Assembly (NCBI RefSeq): GCF_030315685.1
Contig: NZ_JASXSI010000015.1
Span: 90,381-154,380 of the forward strand
Source: Gordonia sp. ABSL11-1
Lineage (GTDB): Bacteria > Actinomycetota > Actinomycetes > Mycobacteriales > Mycobacteriaceae
DNA: 64,000 nucleotides
Direction: 5' to 3'
The position numbers and the translations under genes are program-made. This document shows, piece by piece, positions 18,071 to 27,355 of this stretch. Position 1 is the stretch's first letter, and every line of letters starts with the position of its first letter. The notes under the pieces were generated by a model. That model did no database searches, had not been told where the DNA came from, and saw only the letters and a list, made by a program, of their open reading frames with translations.

Positions 18071-18795
18071 TCACGGGATCAGCTCGGGGCGCACGGAGTC
18101 GCGGGACGCGAGGCTCTCCGGCTGCGTGCCGCCCAGTGCGACGAAGCCGTCGTCGGCGGCCCGGCCCGGTGCGACGACGGTGACGATCCGGGAACGGTCG
18201 GCGACCAGTTCGAGCGTGGTGTCGACGGCCTCGTCGGTACCGGCGGCGTCGAGCGCCGCCCGGACCCCGTCGGGTGCCGCCGCGTGCACGCGGTCGGCGA
18301 GACCGGGGCCGTAGTCGACGGGGATTCCACCGAATTCGCGGACCCGTACCGCGCTCGCAGGACTCGACGTACCGATGACGGTGATCCCGCGCAGTCGCGC
18401 AAGCTGCAGCACCGCCACACCCACCGCGCCCGACGCGGCGTGCAGCAGGATCGGCTCACCGGGCTCGACCGCGGCCGCCCGGAGCATGTCGGCAGCCGTG
18501 CATCCGGCCAGCAGCAGGTTCGCCGCCGACGGATGGTCGACGGTCGGCGGCTTGGCGAACACCTTCTCCGCGGGAACGGTGAGTGCCGTCGCATACCCGC
18601 CCTTCACGCGGAAGGCCAGCACCGCGTCACCGATCACGCCCCCGCCTGAGGCGATCTCGGTGTCCGGTCCGACAGCGAGGATCTCGCCGGACACCTCGTA
18701 ACCGATCGGCAGCGGCAACTGCGACGCATCTGCCGGGCGCCGTGCATGTTTCAGGTCCGCCGGATTGACCCCGGCCGCATGGACCCCGACACAAA
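18071..18795 (-). pseudogene. Truncated medium-chain dehydrogenase/quinone oxidoreductase
   Basis: The frame reads as the middle of a zinc-independent MDR oxidoreductase: VHAAGVNPADLKHARRP, LPLPIGYEVSGEILAVG, the Rossmann segment LLHAASGAVGVAVLQLARLRG, and AALDAAGTDEAVDTTLEL. The usual 25-30 N-terminal residues and any in-frame ATG or GTG are absent. Homology starts exactly where a long hairpin ends (18796). At the other end it stops about 40 residues early, after SLASRDSVRPELIP. Missing both ends, it is most likely a decayed gene. Confidence 0.7.
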
Positions 18796-18850
18796 CGTCC
18801 CCGTGAGCGTTCGCCGAGAGGCATTCCCCTCGGACCCGCTCACGGGGACG
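18796..18850. repeat. Long inverted repeat (hairpin) between ino1 and the truncated oxidoreductase
   Basis: CGTCCCCGTGAGCG at 18796-18809 is the exact reverse complement of 18837-18850, and an inner stem (CCGAG 18814-18818 with CTCGG 18829-18833) extends it. There is no T-tract on either side. It lies 42 bp past the ino1 stop, so it may terminate ino1 transcripts, but it also marks the point where the oxidoreductase homology breaks. Confidence 0.75.
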
Positions 18851-18891
18851 ATCGTGGTCGTTCGACGGCGGCCGGATGGCCCGTCGGATGA

Positions 18892-19980
18892 TCAGCCGTG
18901 GATGAAGGTCTCCAGCTCCTGGCGCGCGACATCGTCGGCGAGCTGCTTCGGCGGGCTCTTCATCAGGTAGGCCGAGGCCGGCAGGATCGGTCCGCCGATA
19001 CCGCGGTCCTTGGCGATCTTGGCCGCGCGCACGGCGTCGATGATGATGCCGGCCGAGTTGGGGGAGTCCCAGACCTCGAGCTTGTACTCCAGGTTCAGCG
19101 GCACGTCGCCGAAGGCGCGACCCTCGAGGCGGACGTATGCCCACTTGCGGTCGTCGAGCCACTCGACGTGGTCCGACGGTCCGATGTGGACGTTCTTGTC
19201 CTCGACCTTGCCGGCGAGCGAGCCGGTCAGGTTGGAGGTGACGGCCTGGGTCTTGGAGACCTTCTTGGACTCCAGACGCTCACGCTCGAGCATGTTCTTG
19301 AAGTCCATGTTGCCGCCGACGTTGAGCTGATACGTGCGGTCGAGCGCGACGCCGCGGTCCTCGAAGAGCTTCGCCATCACGCGGTGGGTGATGGTCGCGC
19401 CGACCTGGCTCTTGATGTCGTCGCCGACGATCGGGACACCCGCGTCGGTGAACTTCTGCGCCCACTCGGGGTCGGAGGCGATGAAGACCGGCAGGGCGTT
19501 GACGAAAGCGACGTTCGCGTCGATAGCGCACTGCGCGTAATACTTGTCGGCCTGGTCGGAACCGACCGGCAGGTACGACACGAGGACGTCGACCTCGGCG
19601 TCCTTGAGTGCCTGCACGACGTCGGTACCCTCACCGTCGGCCTCGGTGATGGTCTCGCGGTAGTACTTGCCGAGTCCGTCGAGCGTGTGACCGCGCTGGA
19701 CCGTGACACCGGTGGGGGCCACGTCGGCGATCTTGATGGTGTTGTTCTCGCTCGCGAAGATCGCGTCGGAGAGGTCGAAGCCGACCTTCTTGGCGTCGAC
19801 GTCGAAGGCGGCGACGAATTCGACGTCGCGGACGTGGTACGGCCCGAACTTCACGTGCATCAGGCCCGGCACCGTCGAGTTCTCGTCGGCATCCTTGTAG
19901 TACTGCACGCCCTGAACCAGGGATGAAGCGCAGTTTCCCACGCCCACAATGGCCACGCGCACCTTATTGGGCTCACCCAT
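18892..19980 (-). CDS. ino1: Inositol-3-phosphate synthase
   Basis: This 362-aa NAD-dependent enzyme converts glucose-6-phosphate to inositol-3-phosphate. It feeds phosphatidylinositol, mycothiol and lipoarabinomannan, all central to mycolate-containing actinobacteria. The N-terminal Rossmann motif is [18 protein letters not shown]; the core has [28 protein letters not shown] and [22 protein letters not shown] 19980 lies inside the end of padR (8-bp overlap), so the two are translationally coupled, as in Rv0047c-Rv0046c. Confidence 0.96.
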   Translation of the reverse strand: MGEPNKVRVAIVGVGNCASSLVQGVQYYKDADENSTVPGLMHVKFGPYHVRDVEFVAAFDVDAKKVGFDLSDAIFASENNTIKIADVAPTGVTVQRGHTLDGLGKYYRETITEADGEGTDVVQALKDAEVDVLVSYLPVGSDQADKYYAQCAIDANVAFVNALPVFIASDPEWAQKFTDAGVPIVGDDIKSQVGATITHRVMAKLFEDRGVALDRTYQLNVGGNMDFKNMLERERLESKKVSKTQAVTSNLTGSLAGKVEDKNVHIGPSDHVEWLDDRKWAYVRLEGRAFGDVPLNLEYKLEVWDSPNSAGIIIDAVRAAKIAKDRGIGGPILPASAYLMKSPPKQLADDVARQELETFIHG

Positions 19981-20707
19981 GGTCGGGTTCTCCTTCTGAT
20001 CGGGGCGTCGCAGATCGCTGCGCCACCGGTGTTTTCTCTTGTACGGTTTCCTCTGGTCCCCCGTCACGGCTCGTCTCTGAGCCCGCAACACGGAAGTCTG
20101 TGTCGACGGTGTCGGTCAGCAGGCTGCGTCCCGACTCGTTCCCGCGCGTCGAGCGGATGTCACCGTCGTCGGGGAGGTCGTCGGTGTCGCCCGACGCCTC
20201 CGCCGCGATCAATTCGTTGAGCCAGCGCACCTCGCGCTCGCTGGATTCGAGGCTGAGCTGATGCAGCTGGCGGGTGTAGCGGTCGACCGCCTTGTTGGAG
20301 CGGCCGACGATCTCGCGCAGACCCTCGCGGCGTTCCTCGACCTGACGGCGCCGGCCCTCCAGGATCCTCATCCTGGCGACCGCCGGTGTCCGGCTGAAGA
20401 ACGCGAGGTGCACGCCGAAACCATCGTCGGTGTAGTTCTGCGGACCGGTGTCGGCGACGAGCTCGCTGAACCGTTCGCGCCCGGCGTCGGTGAGCTGATA
20501 GACGCGTCGTGCGCGCCGGACCTTGACGGTCGTCGGCGCGGTCGCCTCGTCGATCATGCCGTCGGCCTGCATGCGTCGCAATGTCGGGTACAGCGAGCCA
20601 TAGGAGAACGCCCGGAACGCACCGAGCAGGCCGGTGAGCCGTTTGCGCAGTTCGTAACCGTGCATCGGGGACTCCAGGAGCAATCCGAGAATCGCGAGCT
20701 CCAACAT
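19973..20707 (-). CDS. PadR-family transcriptional regulator
   Basis: This 244-aa protein has the PadR winged helix at residues 1-80 ([20 protein letters not shown], then [19 protein letters not shown]), a helical dimerisation domain with [15 protein letters not shown], and a C-terminal tail of about 60 disordered, charged residues. It is the Rv0047c equivalent and is co-transcribed with ino1, so it probably controls inositol synthesis. A perfect palindrome 85 bp upstream of its start is the likely operator. Confidence 0.92.
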   Translation of the reverse strand: MLELAILGLLLESPMHGYELRKRLTGLLGAFRAFSYGSLYPTLRRMQADGMIDEATAPTTVKVRRARRVYQLTDAGRERFSELVADTGPQNYTDDGFGVHLAFFSRTPAVARMRILEGRRRQVEERREGLREIVGRSNKAVDRYTRQLHQLSLESSEREVRWLNELIAAEASGDTDDLPDDGDIRSTRGNESGRSLLTDTVDTDFRVAGSETSRDGGPEETVQEKTPVAQRSATPRSEGEPDHG

Positions 20708-20791
20708 CGGTGCTCACTCCTTCCGGTCGGCCCACGGGTGACATCGACGACACCGACGTGCCGACATCTCGCTCTGATGTGATTCCCAATG

Positions 20792-20804
20792 TATCGCAGC
20801 GATA
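20792..20804. promoter_or_regulatory. Candidate PadR operator upstream of padR-ino1
   Basis: TATCGC-A-GCGATA is a perfect 6-1-6 palindrome in an AT-richer stretch between padR (minus, start 20707) and the DUF5318 gene (plus, start 20906). The position fits autoregulation of padR-ino1. That PadR binds it is inference. Confidence 0.5.
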
Positions 20805-20905
20805 TAACTCGCGTCTACAGCGGGCCCGATGTCGCGACCGACACGCGCTCGGCGCGATGACGGTCACACCGACAGCCGCGGAAGTGACCACGTACCCTTG
20901 AACTC

Positions 20906-21295
20906 GTGCAACGCCAGATCGTCGACTACGCCCTGCAGAGGAGGTCACGGCTGTCCGACGTCCACTCCGGACGGACCGCTGTGGCCGATGTCTGCGACGC
21001 GAGTCCCTATCTGTTGCGTGCGGCCAAGTTCCATGGACGACCCTCGGCGACGCTGTGCCCGATCTGCCGAAAAGAGCAGGTCACGCTGGTGTCGTGGGTC
21101 TTCGGCGAGAAGCTCGGCCAGGTATCGGGTTCGGCCCGGACCAACGACGAGATCGCCCGGCTGGCCACCTCAGCGGAAGAGTTCTCGGTACACGTGGTGG
21201 AGGTGTGCCGCACGTGTAGCTGGAACCATCTCGTCCAGTCGTACGTTGCGGGATTGCCGCCACGCTCCACGCGCTCGCGCCGGGTCGCCAAGTAA
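20906..21295 (+). CDS. DUF5318 family small zinc-ribbon-like protein
   Basis: This 129-aa protein corresponds to the conserved Rv0049-type gene just before ponA1. CPICRKE (around residues 51-54) and CRTCSWN (around 101-104) form two CxxC knuckles that could bind one zinc; the C-terminus is basic (RSTRSRRVAK). The GTG start at 20906 has no strong ribosome-binding site. No function is known. The conserved link to ponA1 hints at a cell-envelope role. Confidence 0.8.
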   Translation: MQRQIVDYALQRRSRLSDVHSGRTAVADVCDASPYLLRAAKFHGRPSATLCPICRKEQVTLVSWVFGEKLGQVSGSARTNDEIARLATSAEEFSVHVVEVCRTCSWNHLVQSYVAGLPPRSTRSRRVAK

Positions 21296-21414
21296 CCCGA
21301 CCCGCGGGCGGATCGGGGTGTGCATCGGTGCTGACGACGACACGCTCCCCGTCGTCCGCGGGCGGTGAACCGAGTACGGACACTTTGCCCGGATACCCCC
21401 GCGTGGGTCACAGT

Positions 21415-21462
21415 GGGGTAACGGACCGGGGTAACGGACCGGGGTAACGGACCGGGGTAACG
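21415..21462. repeat. Tandem 13-bp repeat in the ponA1 upstream region
   Basis: GGGGTAACGGACC is repeated three times head-to-tail without spacers (21415, 21428, 21441), with a fourth 9-base partial copy from 21454. It lies 70-117 bp before the ponA1 ATG, where a promoter or regulator site would be expected. No spacer structure suggests CRISPR. Confidence 0.85.
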
Positions 21463-21531
21463 AGCTGAACGACGGAGACGGATTGTGAGTAGCGCTGACA
21501 TGGTCGTGCGCCTGGATCGGAAGGTGGGTCG

Positions 21532-23844
21532 ATGAGCAACCGCGGTACATCGCCCAGCGGAGGTGGCGCCGGACGCCGGAGCACCGCACCCTCCGCCGAC
21601 GAGACGACGCGTAAGCGGCATAAGTGGATGGCCCGGGGCCTCGGGATCGTCGGCGGTGTCGTCCCGGTGGTCGCCCTCATCGGCATCCTCGCGTTCATCC
21701 TGACGTACTTCGGTGCGTCGGTCCCGGCCCCCGGGGACATCAAGCAGAACCAGGTCGCGACGATCCTGACGAGCAACGGCCAGACCCTGGCGCGGGTGGT
21801 GCCCGAAGAGGGCAACCGCACCGACGTCAAGATCACCGACATCCCCAAGTCGATGCAGGATGCGGTCATCGCTGCCGAGGACCGTGAGTTCCGCAGCAAC
21901 TCGGGCTTCTCCATCCGCGGGCTGTCCCGCGCCGCGATCGGTCAGGTCACCGGCAACGGCGGCGAGGCTGGCGGCGGTTCGACGATCACCCAGCAGTATG
22001 TGAAGAACGCCCTCGTCGGTGACGAGCACAGCTATGAGCGCAAGTTCAAGGAGCTTGCGCTCGCGACCAAGATGTCGAACGAATGGTCCAAGGACGACAT
22101 CATGGCCGCCTACCTGAACACCATCTACTTCGGTCGCGGCGCCTACGGAGTGTCGGCGGCGTCGCAGGCCTACTTCCGCAAGGACGTGCAGAAGCTGACG
22201 CCCGCGGAGTCGGCGGTGCTCGCCGCGGCGATCCGCTCGCCCTCCTATTACGACCCGGAGATCAATCCGGATGCGGCGCAGGCGCGCTGGAACTATGTGC
22301 TCGACGGCATGGTGGCCACCGGAGCCATGAAGCCCAGTGACCGCGCGGCCCAGAAGTATCCGAAGGTGCCCAACGCCCGCACCCAGTCCGCCGACACCCC
22401 CGGTGCCAATGGATTGATCAAGCGCCGCGTGCTCGCCGAACTCGGAGCGCTGAACATCTCCGAGCAGCAGGTGCGCACCGAGGGACTCAAGATCACCACC
22501 ACGATCGATCCACAGGTGCAGCGCTCGGTCGTCAAGGCGGCCAACGGTCAGCTCGAAGGTGAGCCGAAGAAGCTGCGCACCTCCGTGGTCTCGGTGGACC
22601 CACGCACCGGCGGCATCAAGGGCTACTTCGGCGGCAACGACGCGAACGGCTGGGACTATGCCCAGGCCGGCCTGCAGACCGGCTCCTCGTTCAAGGTGTT
22701 CGCGCTCGTCGCGGCGCTTGAGCAAGACATCCCACTGTCGAAGGTCTACAGCTCCAGCCCCTACGACGGACCCGGCGGGCTGACCGTCGAGAACTCCGAC
22801 GGCGAGAGTTGCGGCTCGTGCAACCTCGCGACCGCGATGAAGATGTCGCTGAACACCGTCTACTACCGCCTGATGATGGACCTCGACGGACAGGCCAAGG
22901 CCGTCGCGGAGGCGGCGCACAAGGCCGGTGTCGCAGAGAGCTTCGGCGACATCCAGCACACGCTGCAGGAGAAGAACGGTGGCATCGAGGGCGGTGTCGT
23001 CCTCGGGCAGTACCCCTCGCGCGTTCTCGACATGGCGTCGGCCTACGCGACGCTCGCCGCGTCCGGCGTGCACCGCGACCCGTACTTCGTGCAGAAGGTG
23101 GAGACCTCCGACGGTCAGGTCCTGTTCGATCGCGGCAACGTCGCCGGTGAGCGGGTCTTCCCGGCGAAGGTCGCCGACAACGTGACCTCGGCGCTTCAGC
23201 CGATCGCGGCCTATTCGAACGGGCACTCGCTGTCCGATCCGAACCTGGGTTCGCGCCCGTCGGCGGCCAAGACCGGCACCGCCCAGCTCGGCGACACCGG
23301 CCAGAACAAGGACGCCTGGATGGTCGGCTACACGCCGCAGCTGTCCACCGCGGTCTGGGTCGGCACCGACGACGGCACCGCGATCACCAACTACAGCGGC
23401 TCGTCGATCTACGGCAGCATGCTGCCGTCGGACATCTGGCAGGCCGCGATGAACGGTGCCCTCGACGGCAAACCGATCCAGCAGTTCCCGGAGCCCCAGG
23501 CCGTCGGCGGTCAGGCAGGTGTGCCCTACGAGCCGCCGCCGACCTCCTACGACAACTCGCCGCGGTCGCGCACCCCGCGCGATCAGGGCGGCCAGACGCC
23601 GCGCATCCCCGGTGAGGGCGGCGACGGCAACATCACCCTCGCGCCCGGCGTGACGATCACCCTGCCCGGCAACGCCGGCGGTGGGAACAACGGCGGCGGA
23701 AACGGTGGTGGCAACTCCGGCAACGGTGGCGGAACCGGCGACGGCGGCGGCACGGGTGGCGGAGACACCGGCGGAGGAACCGATCCCGGCACCGGCGACG
23801 ACACCGGTGGCGGGGAGGTCCCGGAGCCCCCGGCGCTCAACTAG
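21532..23844 (+). CDS. ponA1: Bifunctional penicillin-binding protein PBP1
   Basis: This 770-aa class A PBP polymerises and crosslinks peptidoglycan outside the membrane. A short basic cytoplasmic N-terminus precedes one TM helix (residues 40-62). The GT51 transglycosylase domain has AAEDREFRSNSGFS and GGSTITQQYVKN. The transpeptidase domain has the TGSSFKVFAL nucleophile motif (SxxK), SLNTVYYR (SxN) and AKTGTAQLG (KTG). The last 60 residues are Gly/Asn/Thr-rich low complexity ending in EPPALN, and no PASTA domain is present. Start ATG 21532. It is the Rv0050 counterpart by context. Confidence 0.95.
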   Translation: MSNRGTSPSGGGAGRRSTAPSADETTRKRHKWMARGLGIVGGVVPVVALIGILAFILTYFGASVPAPGDIKQNQVATILTSNGQTLARVVPEEGNRTDVKITDIPKSMQDAVIAAEDREFRSNSGFSIRGLSRAAIGQVTGNGGEAGGGSTITQQYVKNALVGDEHSYERKFKELALATKMSNEWSKDDIMAAYLNTIYFGRGAYGVSAASQAYFRKDVQKLTPAESAVLAAAIRSPSYYDPEINPDAAQARWNYVLDGMVATGAMKPSDRAAQKYPKVPNARTQSADTPGANGLIKRRVLAELGALNISEQQVRTEGLKITTTIDPQVQRSVVKAANGQLEGEPKKLRTSVVSVDPRTGGIKGYFGGNDANGWDYAQAGLQTGSSFKVFALVAALEQDIPLSKVYSSSPYDGPGGLTVENSDGESCGSCNLATAMKMSLNTVYYRLMMDLDGQAKAVAEAAHKAGVAESFGDIQHTLQEKNGGIEGGVVLGQYPSRVLDMASAYATLAASGVHRDPYFVQKVETSDGQVLFDRGNVAGERVFPAKVADNVTSALQPIAAYSNGHSLSDPNLGSRPSAAKTGTAQLGDTGQNKDAWMVGYTPQLSTAVWVGTDDGTAITNYSGSSIYGSMLPSDIWQAAMNGALDGKPIQQFPEPQAVGGQAGVPYEPPPTSYDNSPRSRTPRDQGGQTPRIPGEGGDGNITLAPGVTITLPGNAGGGNNGGGNGGGNSGNGGGTGDGGGTGGGDTGGGTDPGTGDDTGGGEVPEPPALN

Positions 23845-23850
23845 CCGCCG

Positions 23851-25578
23851 GTGACCGTGGCAGAGGGACACTCGGACGAGCCGGGCTCCCCGGACACCCC
23901 CGCGGGGTCGACGGGACACAGGCCGGTGGACTCGCAATCGTGGGACACCGCAGGCGTTCTCGACCCAGACATGCGGGTCGACACCGACCGCGTGCTGCCC
24001 TCGCGCACCGACGACGTCGTGCGCGAGGCCTCCTCGGTCGTCGGCGGACCGGTCGGACGGCATGCCGCGGTCGGACGCAGCCGCACGTGGACGCCACTGC
24101 GGGTGTTGTTCTTTCTCGCATTGTGTTTCCTCGCTCTGGGATGGTTCGGCAAGGCCGGCTGTCTGCAGCAGGCCCCCGCCGACGGCAACTCCGCCGCGGG
24201 CGCGTCGCTACGGCTCGACTGGGACGACCAGCGGCAGTACACCGACCTCTGCTACTCCGATGTCATCGGTCTGTTCGGTGCCGAACGGCTGAACGAGGGC
24301 GCCTTCCCGTACCGCACCTACTGGTTCGAGAAGGGCGGCGACGGGCAACAGGTCAAGCGCTACATGGAGTACCCGGTGATCACCGGGATGTACATGTACG
24401 GGGTGGCGTGGGTGGCCCGCGCATGGGACTCGGCACACGAGAAGTGGGGTATCCCAGCAGCTCTCGACGTCGTGCTGTTCTTCAACCTCGCCGCGCTCGG
24501 GCTGGCACTGTTCTGGCTGGTGACCATCTGGGCGACGGCACTCACCGCACGCACCCGGGTGTGGGTGACCTGGATGGCCGCGCTCTCACCGTTGGTCATC
24601 GTGCACATCTTCACCAACTTCGACGCCATCGCCATGGCGATGGTCGCCGTCGCCATCCTGTGCTGGTCGCGTCGAAAACCCTGGCTCACCGGAGTTTTCA
24701 TCGGACTCGGCACCGCGGCGAAGCTCTATCCGGTGCTCCTGCTGCCGGTGCTGTTCGTGCTGTGTCTGCGTGCGGGGAAGCTCCGCGAGTTCTTCCGGAC
24801 GGCGGCCGCCGCGGCGCTGGTCTGGATCGCGGTCAATCTCCCCATCCTGATCACCTATCCGCAGGGATGGTGGGAGTTCTTCCGCTACAACTCCGATCGA
24901 GCCGCCGAGCGCGACAGCCTGTACCGGATCATCAGCGATGCCGCGGGGTTCACGTGGAACATCGATGTGCTGAACGCGCTCTCGATGGTGTTGATGGTCG
25001 CGGTGGTGGCGGCGATCGTTGCGGTCGCGTTGCTGGCGCCGCAACGTCCTCGGCTCGCGCAGCTCGCCTTCCTCGTGGTGGCGGGGTTCCTCGTCGTCAA
25101 CAAGGTGTGGAGTCCGCAGTACTCGCTGTGGCTGGTGCCGCTCGCCGTGCTCGCCATCCCGCACACACGCCTGCTGTTCGCCTGGATGCTCGCCGACGCC
25201 TTCGTGTGGATCCCGCGAATGGCGCTGTATCTCGACGCCGATCGAAAGTGGTTGCCGGAGCAGTGGTTCACCGTGGCGATCGTGGTTCGCGCGATCATGG
25301 TGCTGGCGCTGTGCGCGGTCGTCGTGTGGCAGATCTGGCGTCCCGAGGACGACCTGATCCGCAGCCGACGGGACCGACCGAACGAACGGCTCGACGACCC
25401 GGCGGGCGGTGTTCTCGACCGCGCACCGGACCGACTCGCGCTGGCGCCGCGACCGCGCACCTCCACTGTCGGGACGGGTGCGCCACCTACGATCGGTGCA
25501 TGGCACGTGGCGGCTCGCGGAGGGCACGGGCGGGACGGCGACGGCAGCGTCGAATGCGTCTCGCCGACAACGACCTGA
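23851..25578 (+). CDS. GT87-family (DUF2029) integral membrane glycosyltransferase
   Basis: This 575-aa protein starts at GTG 23851, six bases after ponA1. About 85 hydrophilic residues precede about ten TM helices. The acidic loop after TM1 (RLDWDDQRQYTDLCYSD) and the MEYPVITGMYM and NKVWSPQYSLWLVPL motifs match the PimE-like polyprenyl-phosphate mannosyltransferase clan (Rv0051 by context). A mannosyl or glucosyl transfer on the outer face is likely, but the substrate is unknown. The last 80 residues are hydrophilic and overlap the next gene by 79 bp in another frame. Confidence 0.82.
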   Translation: MTVAEGHSDEPGSPDTPAGSTGHRPVDSQSWDTAGVLDPDMRVDTDRVLPSRTDDVVREASSVVGGPVGRHAAVGRSRTWTPLRVLFFLALCFLALGWFGKAGCLQQAPADGNSAAGASLRLDWDDQRQYTDLCYSDVIGLFGAERLNEGAFPYRTYWFEKGGDGQQVKRYMEYPVITGMYMYGVAWVARAWDSAHEKWGIPAALDVVLFFNLAALGLALFWLVTIWATALTARTRVWVTWMAALSPLVIVHIFTNFDAIAMAMVAVAILCWSRRKPWLTGVFIGLGTAAKLYPVLLLPVLFVLCLRAGKLREFFRTAAAAALVWIAVNLPILITYPQGWWEFFRYNSDRAAERDSLYRIISDAAGFTWNIDVLNALSMVLMVAVVAAIVAVALLAPQRPRLAQLAFLVVAGFLVVNKVWSPQYSLWLVPLAVLAIPHTRLLFAWMLADAFVWIPRMALYLDADRKWLPEQWFTVAIVVRAIMVLALCAVVVWQIWRPEDDLIRSRRDRPNERLDDPAGGVLDRAPDRLALAPRPRTSTVGTGAPPTIGAWHVAARGGHGRDGDGSVECVSPTTT

Positions 25579-25874
25579 ATCCGGCACAGTGGGAACTCAT
25601 CAAGGCCGCCTGGGGAGGCTGCGCCTACTGCGGACGCACCGACGGCGTGCTGCAACGTGATTGCGTCCAACCGCTCTCGGTCGGTGGCCGCTACACCGAA
25701 CGGAACGTGGTTCCGGCGTGCCGCTCGTGCAACGCCAGCAAATGCAACACCGAGGTCACCGCGTGGATGCGGCGCAAGAAGCTCGACGAAGGCCTGTTCC
25801 TGCGCCGCCTCATGGCCATCCGGGAGTCGCGGATCGACGCCGAGCCCGGCCCGCCGGTCGACGGACTTCAGTAG
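25500..25874 (+). CDS. Small HNH endonuclease-family protein
   Basis: This 124-aa protein starts at ATG 25500; ATG 25554 is an alternative that reduces the overlap with the upstream gene. The N-terminus is Arg-rich. The HNH core has CAYCGRTDGVLQRDCVQPLS, then NVVPACRSCNASK, giving the two CxxC zinc knuckles. The usual His of the first strand is replaced here by Cys/Gln near RDCVQP, so catalysis is uncertain. It is housekeeping-located, not in a restriction cluster. Confidence 0.75.
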   Translation: MARGGSRRARAGRRRQRRMRLADNDLNPAQWELIKAAWGGCAYCGRTDGVLQRDCVQPLSVGGRYTERNVVPACRSCNASKCNTEVTAWMRRKKLDEGLFLRRLMAIRESRIDAEPGPPVDGLQ

Positions 25875-25885
25875 GGTTCGAAGGT

Positions 25886-26884
25886 ATGGGTGACGTGCAG
25901 GCGCTGGTGGCGCATCAGGACGACGAAGGCAACATCGATCTCGTTCACGAGGCCGTCGACGAGAGTTTCCTGCCCGACGGTGACGTCGAGATCGCGGTCG
26001 AGTACTCGGGCGTCAATTTCAAGGACGCTCTCGCGGTCACGCCGAAGGGCGGAGTGGCGCGGTCCTATCCGCTCATTCCGGGCATCGACCTGGCCGGCAC
26101 CGTCCGGTCGAGCTCATCGTCGGAGTTCGCCGTCGGCGACGTCGTGGTCGCCCACGGCTACGACATCGGCACCGGCCGGCACGGCGGCTACGCCGATACC
26201 GCCCGCCTCCCCGCCGACATGGTGGTGAAGCTGTCCGGTCTGACCGCCAAGGACGCGGCCGCCATCGGCACCGCGGGCTTCACCGCGGCGATGAGCGTCG
26301 ACGCGCTCGCCTTCCACGGCATCACCCCGTCCGACGGTCCGGTCCTGGTGACGGGCGCGACCGGCGGGGTCGGCAGCGTCAGCGTCGACCTCCTGGCGGC
26401 GGCCGGCTACGAGGTCATCGCCTCGACCGGCAAGTCCGACGCGGCCGACCTGCTGCGGACACTCGGCGCATCCGAGGTGATCGGTCGACTCCCCGAAGAA
26501 GGGGAGAAGGTACGGGCGCTCGGCAAGTCACGCTGGGCCGCCGTCGTCGACTGCGTCGGCGGCGCGACCCTCGCGTATGCGCTGAGCACCCTGAACTACG
26601 GCGGCGTCGTCGCCGCATCGGGACTCGCCGGCAGTGCCGACCTCCCGACGACGGTGCATCCCTTCATCCTGCGTGGCGTGACCCTGGCGGGAATCGACTC
26701 GGTGCAACTGCCCATCGACCGCCGTCGCGCCCTGTGGGCACGCCTGGGCGCCGACCTCAAGCCGGCTCACCTGTCCGATGTCACCACCGACGTCTCCGTC
26801 ACCGACCTGCCGAAGTCGATCAGGACCATCCTGAAGGGCGGCGTCACCGGACGGACCCGGGTCATCGTCGCGGGCGAGTTCTGA
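25886..26884 (+). CDS. Acryloyl-CoA reductase/YhdH-type MDR oxidoreductase
   Basis: This 332-aa NADPH-dependent medium-chain reductase is of the AcuI/YhdH type. EYSGVNFKDALAVTPKGGV, YPLIPGIDLAGTV, YDIGTGRHGGYADTARLPA, the Rossmann TGATGGVGSVSVDLLAAAGY, and GITLAGIDSV-like GVTLAGIDSVQLP are diagnostic. No zinc-site cysteines are present, as expected. The usual substrate class is acryloyl-CoA or quinone-like enones. The gene stands alone between the HNH gene and a small conserved gene. Confidence 0.9.
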   Translation: MGDVQALVAHQDDEGNIDLVHEAVDESFLPDGDVEIAVEYSGVNFKDALAVTPKGGVARSYPLIPGIDLAGTVRSSSSSEFAVGDVVVAHGYDIGTGRHGGYADTARLPADMVVKLSGLTAKDAAAIGTAGFTAAMSVDALAFHGITPSDGPVLVTGATGGVGSVSVDLLAAAGYEVIASTGKSDAADLLRTLGASEVIGRLPEEGEKVRALGKSRWAAVVDCVGGATLAYALSTLNYGGVVAASGLAGSADLPTTVHPFILRGVTLAGIDSVQLPIDRRRALWARLGADLKPAHLSDVTTDVSVTDLPKSIRTILKGGVTGRTRVIVAGEF

Positions 26885-26940
26885 ACCCGCCGGACGCCGA
26901 GGTGGATTGACGATGTTCCCGAGCGGGTACCGAGAAGATC

Positions 26941-27348
26941 ATGGGTGATCGAGCCGAGCACATCCCCGACAGCACCGCCGACGCCGTCGGCAAACTGTCC
27001 GAGGCGTTGGAGTACGTCGAGCGGGCCCGCGGACATCTCTACAGCTTCCACCAGCTGATCGGCCACGGTGACCTGGTGCTCGGTGAGGCCGTCGACGCCC
27101 TGCGCGCCGACGGGCAGACCGCCGCGGCCGACATGGTCGAGAACGAGATGGTCGGGCGCAACGTGATCAACGGGCGATGGACGTTCCAGGTCGTCGAGGA
27201 GTTCGACGACACCTACTGGGGCCCGCTGCGCGAGGCCGAGGAGCAGGTCCGCAGCGACCTGACCGACGGCGTCCGGCACCTGCACGAAGCGCGGATGAAG
27301 GAAGCCCGCCGCACCCACGGGCACCCCGATCACACGGAGAATCCGTAG
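26941..27348 (+). CDS. Conserved hypothetical helical protein
   Basis: This 135-aa, soluble, acidic, mostly helical protein has the pattern GKLSEALEYVERARGHLYSFHQLIGHGD, then VVEEFDDTYWGPLREAEEQVRSDL. I do not recognise a catalytic motif. The length and composition look like a small actinobacterial protein of unknown function. It converges with the GNAT gene with only 7 bp between stops. Confidence 0.7.
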   Translation: MGDRAEHIPDSTADAVGKLSEALEYVERARGHLYSFHQLIGHGDLVLGEAVDALRADGQTAAADMVENEMVGRNVINGRWTFQVVEEFDDTYWGPLREAEEQVRSDLTDGVRHLHEARMKEARRTHGHPDHTENP

Positions 27349-27355
27349 GCGGTAC

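Noticed and set aside
21415..21462. Tandem 13-mers as a possible CRISPR array
   Set aside because: There are no spacers between units, the unit is too short, and no cas genes are nearby.
21007..24063. A 1,018-codon open frame on the minus strand across ponA1
   Set aside because: It is antisense to a clear PBP with all catalytic motifs and arises from high GC at third positions; its translation is Arg/Gly/His-rich with no domain.
23940..25499. The long frame shared with the HNH gene, read as a 644-aa protein
   Set aside because: Only its last 124 residues (from ATG 25500) have a domain; the rest is an out-of-frame copy of the GT87 gene.
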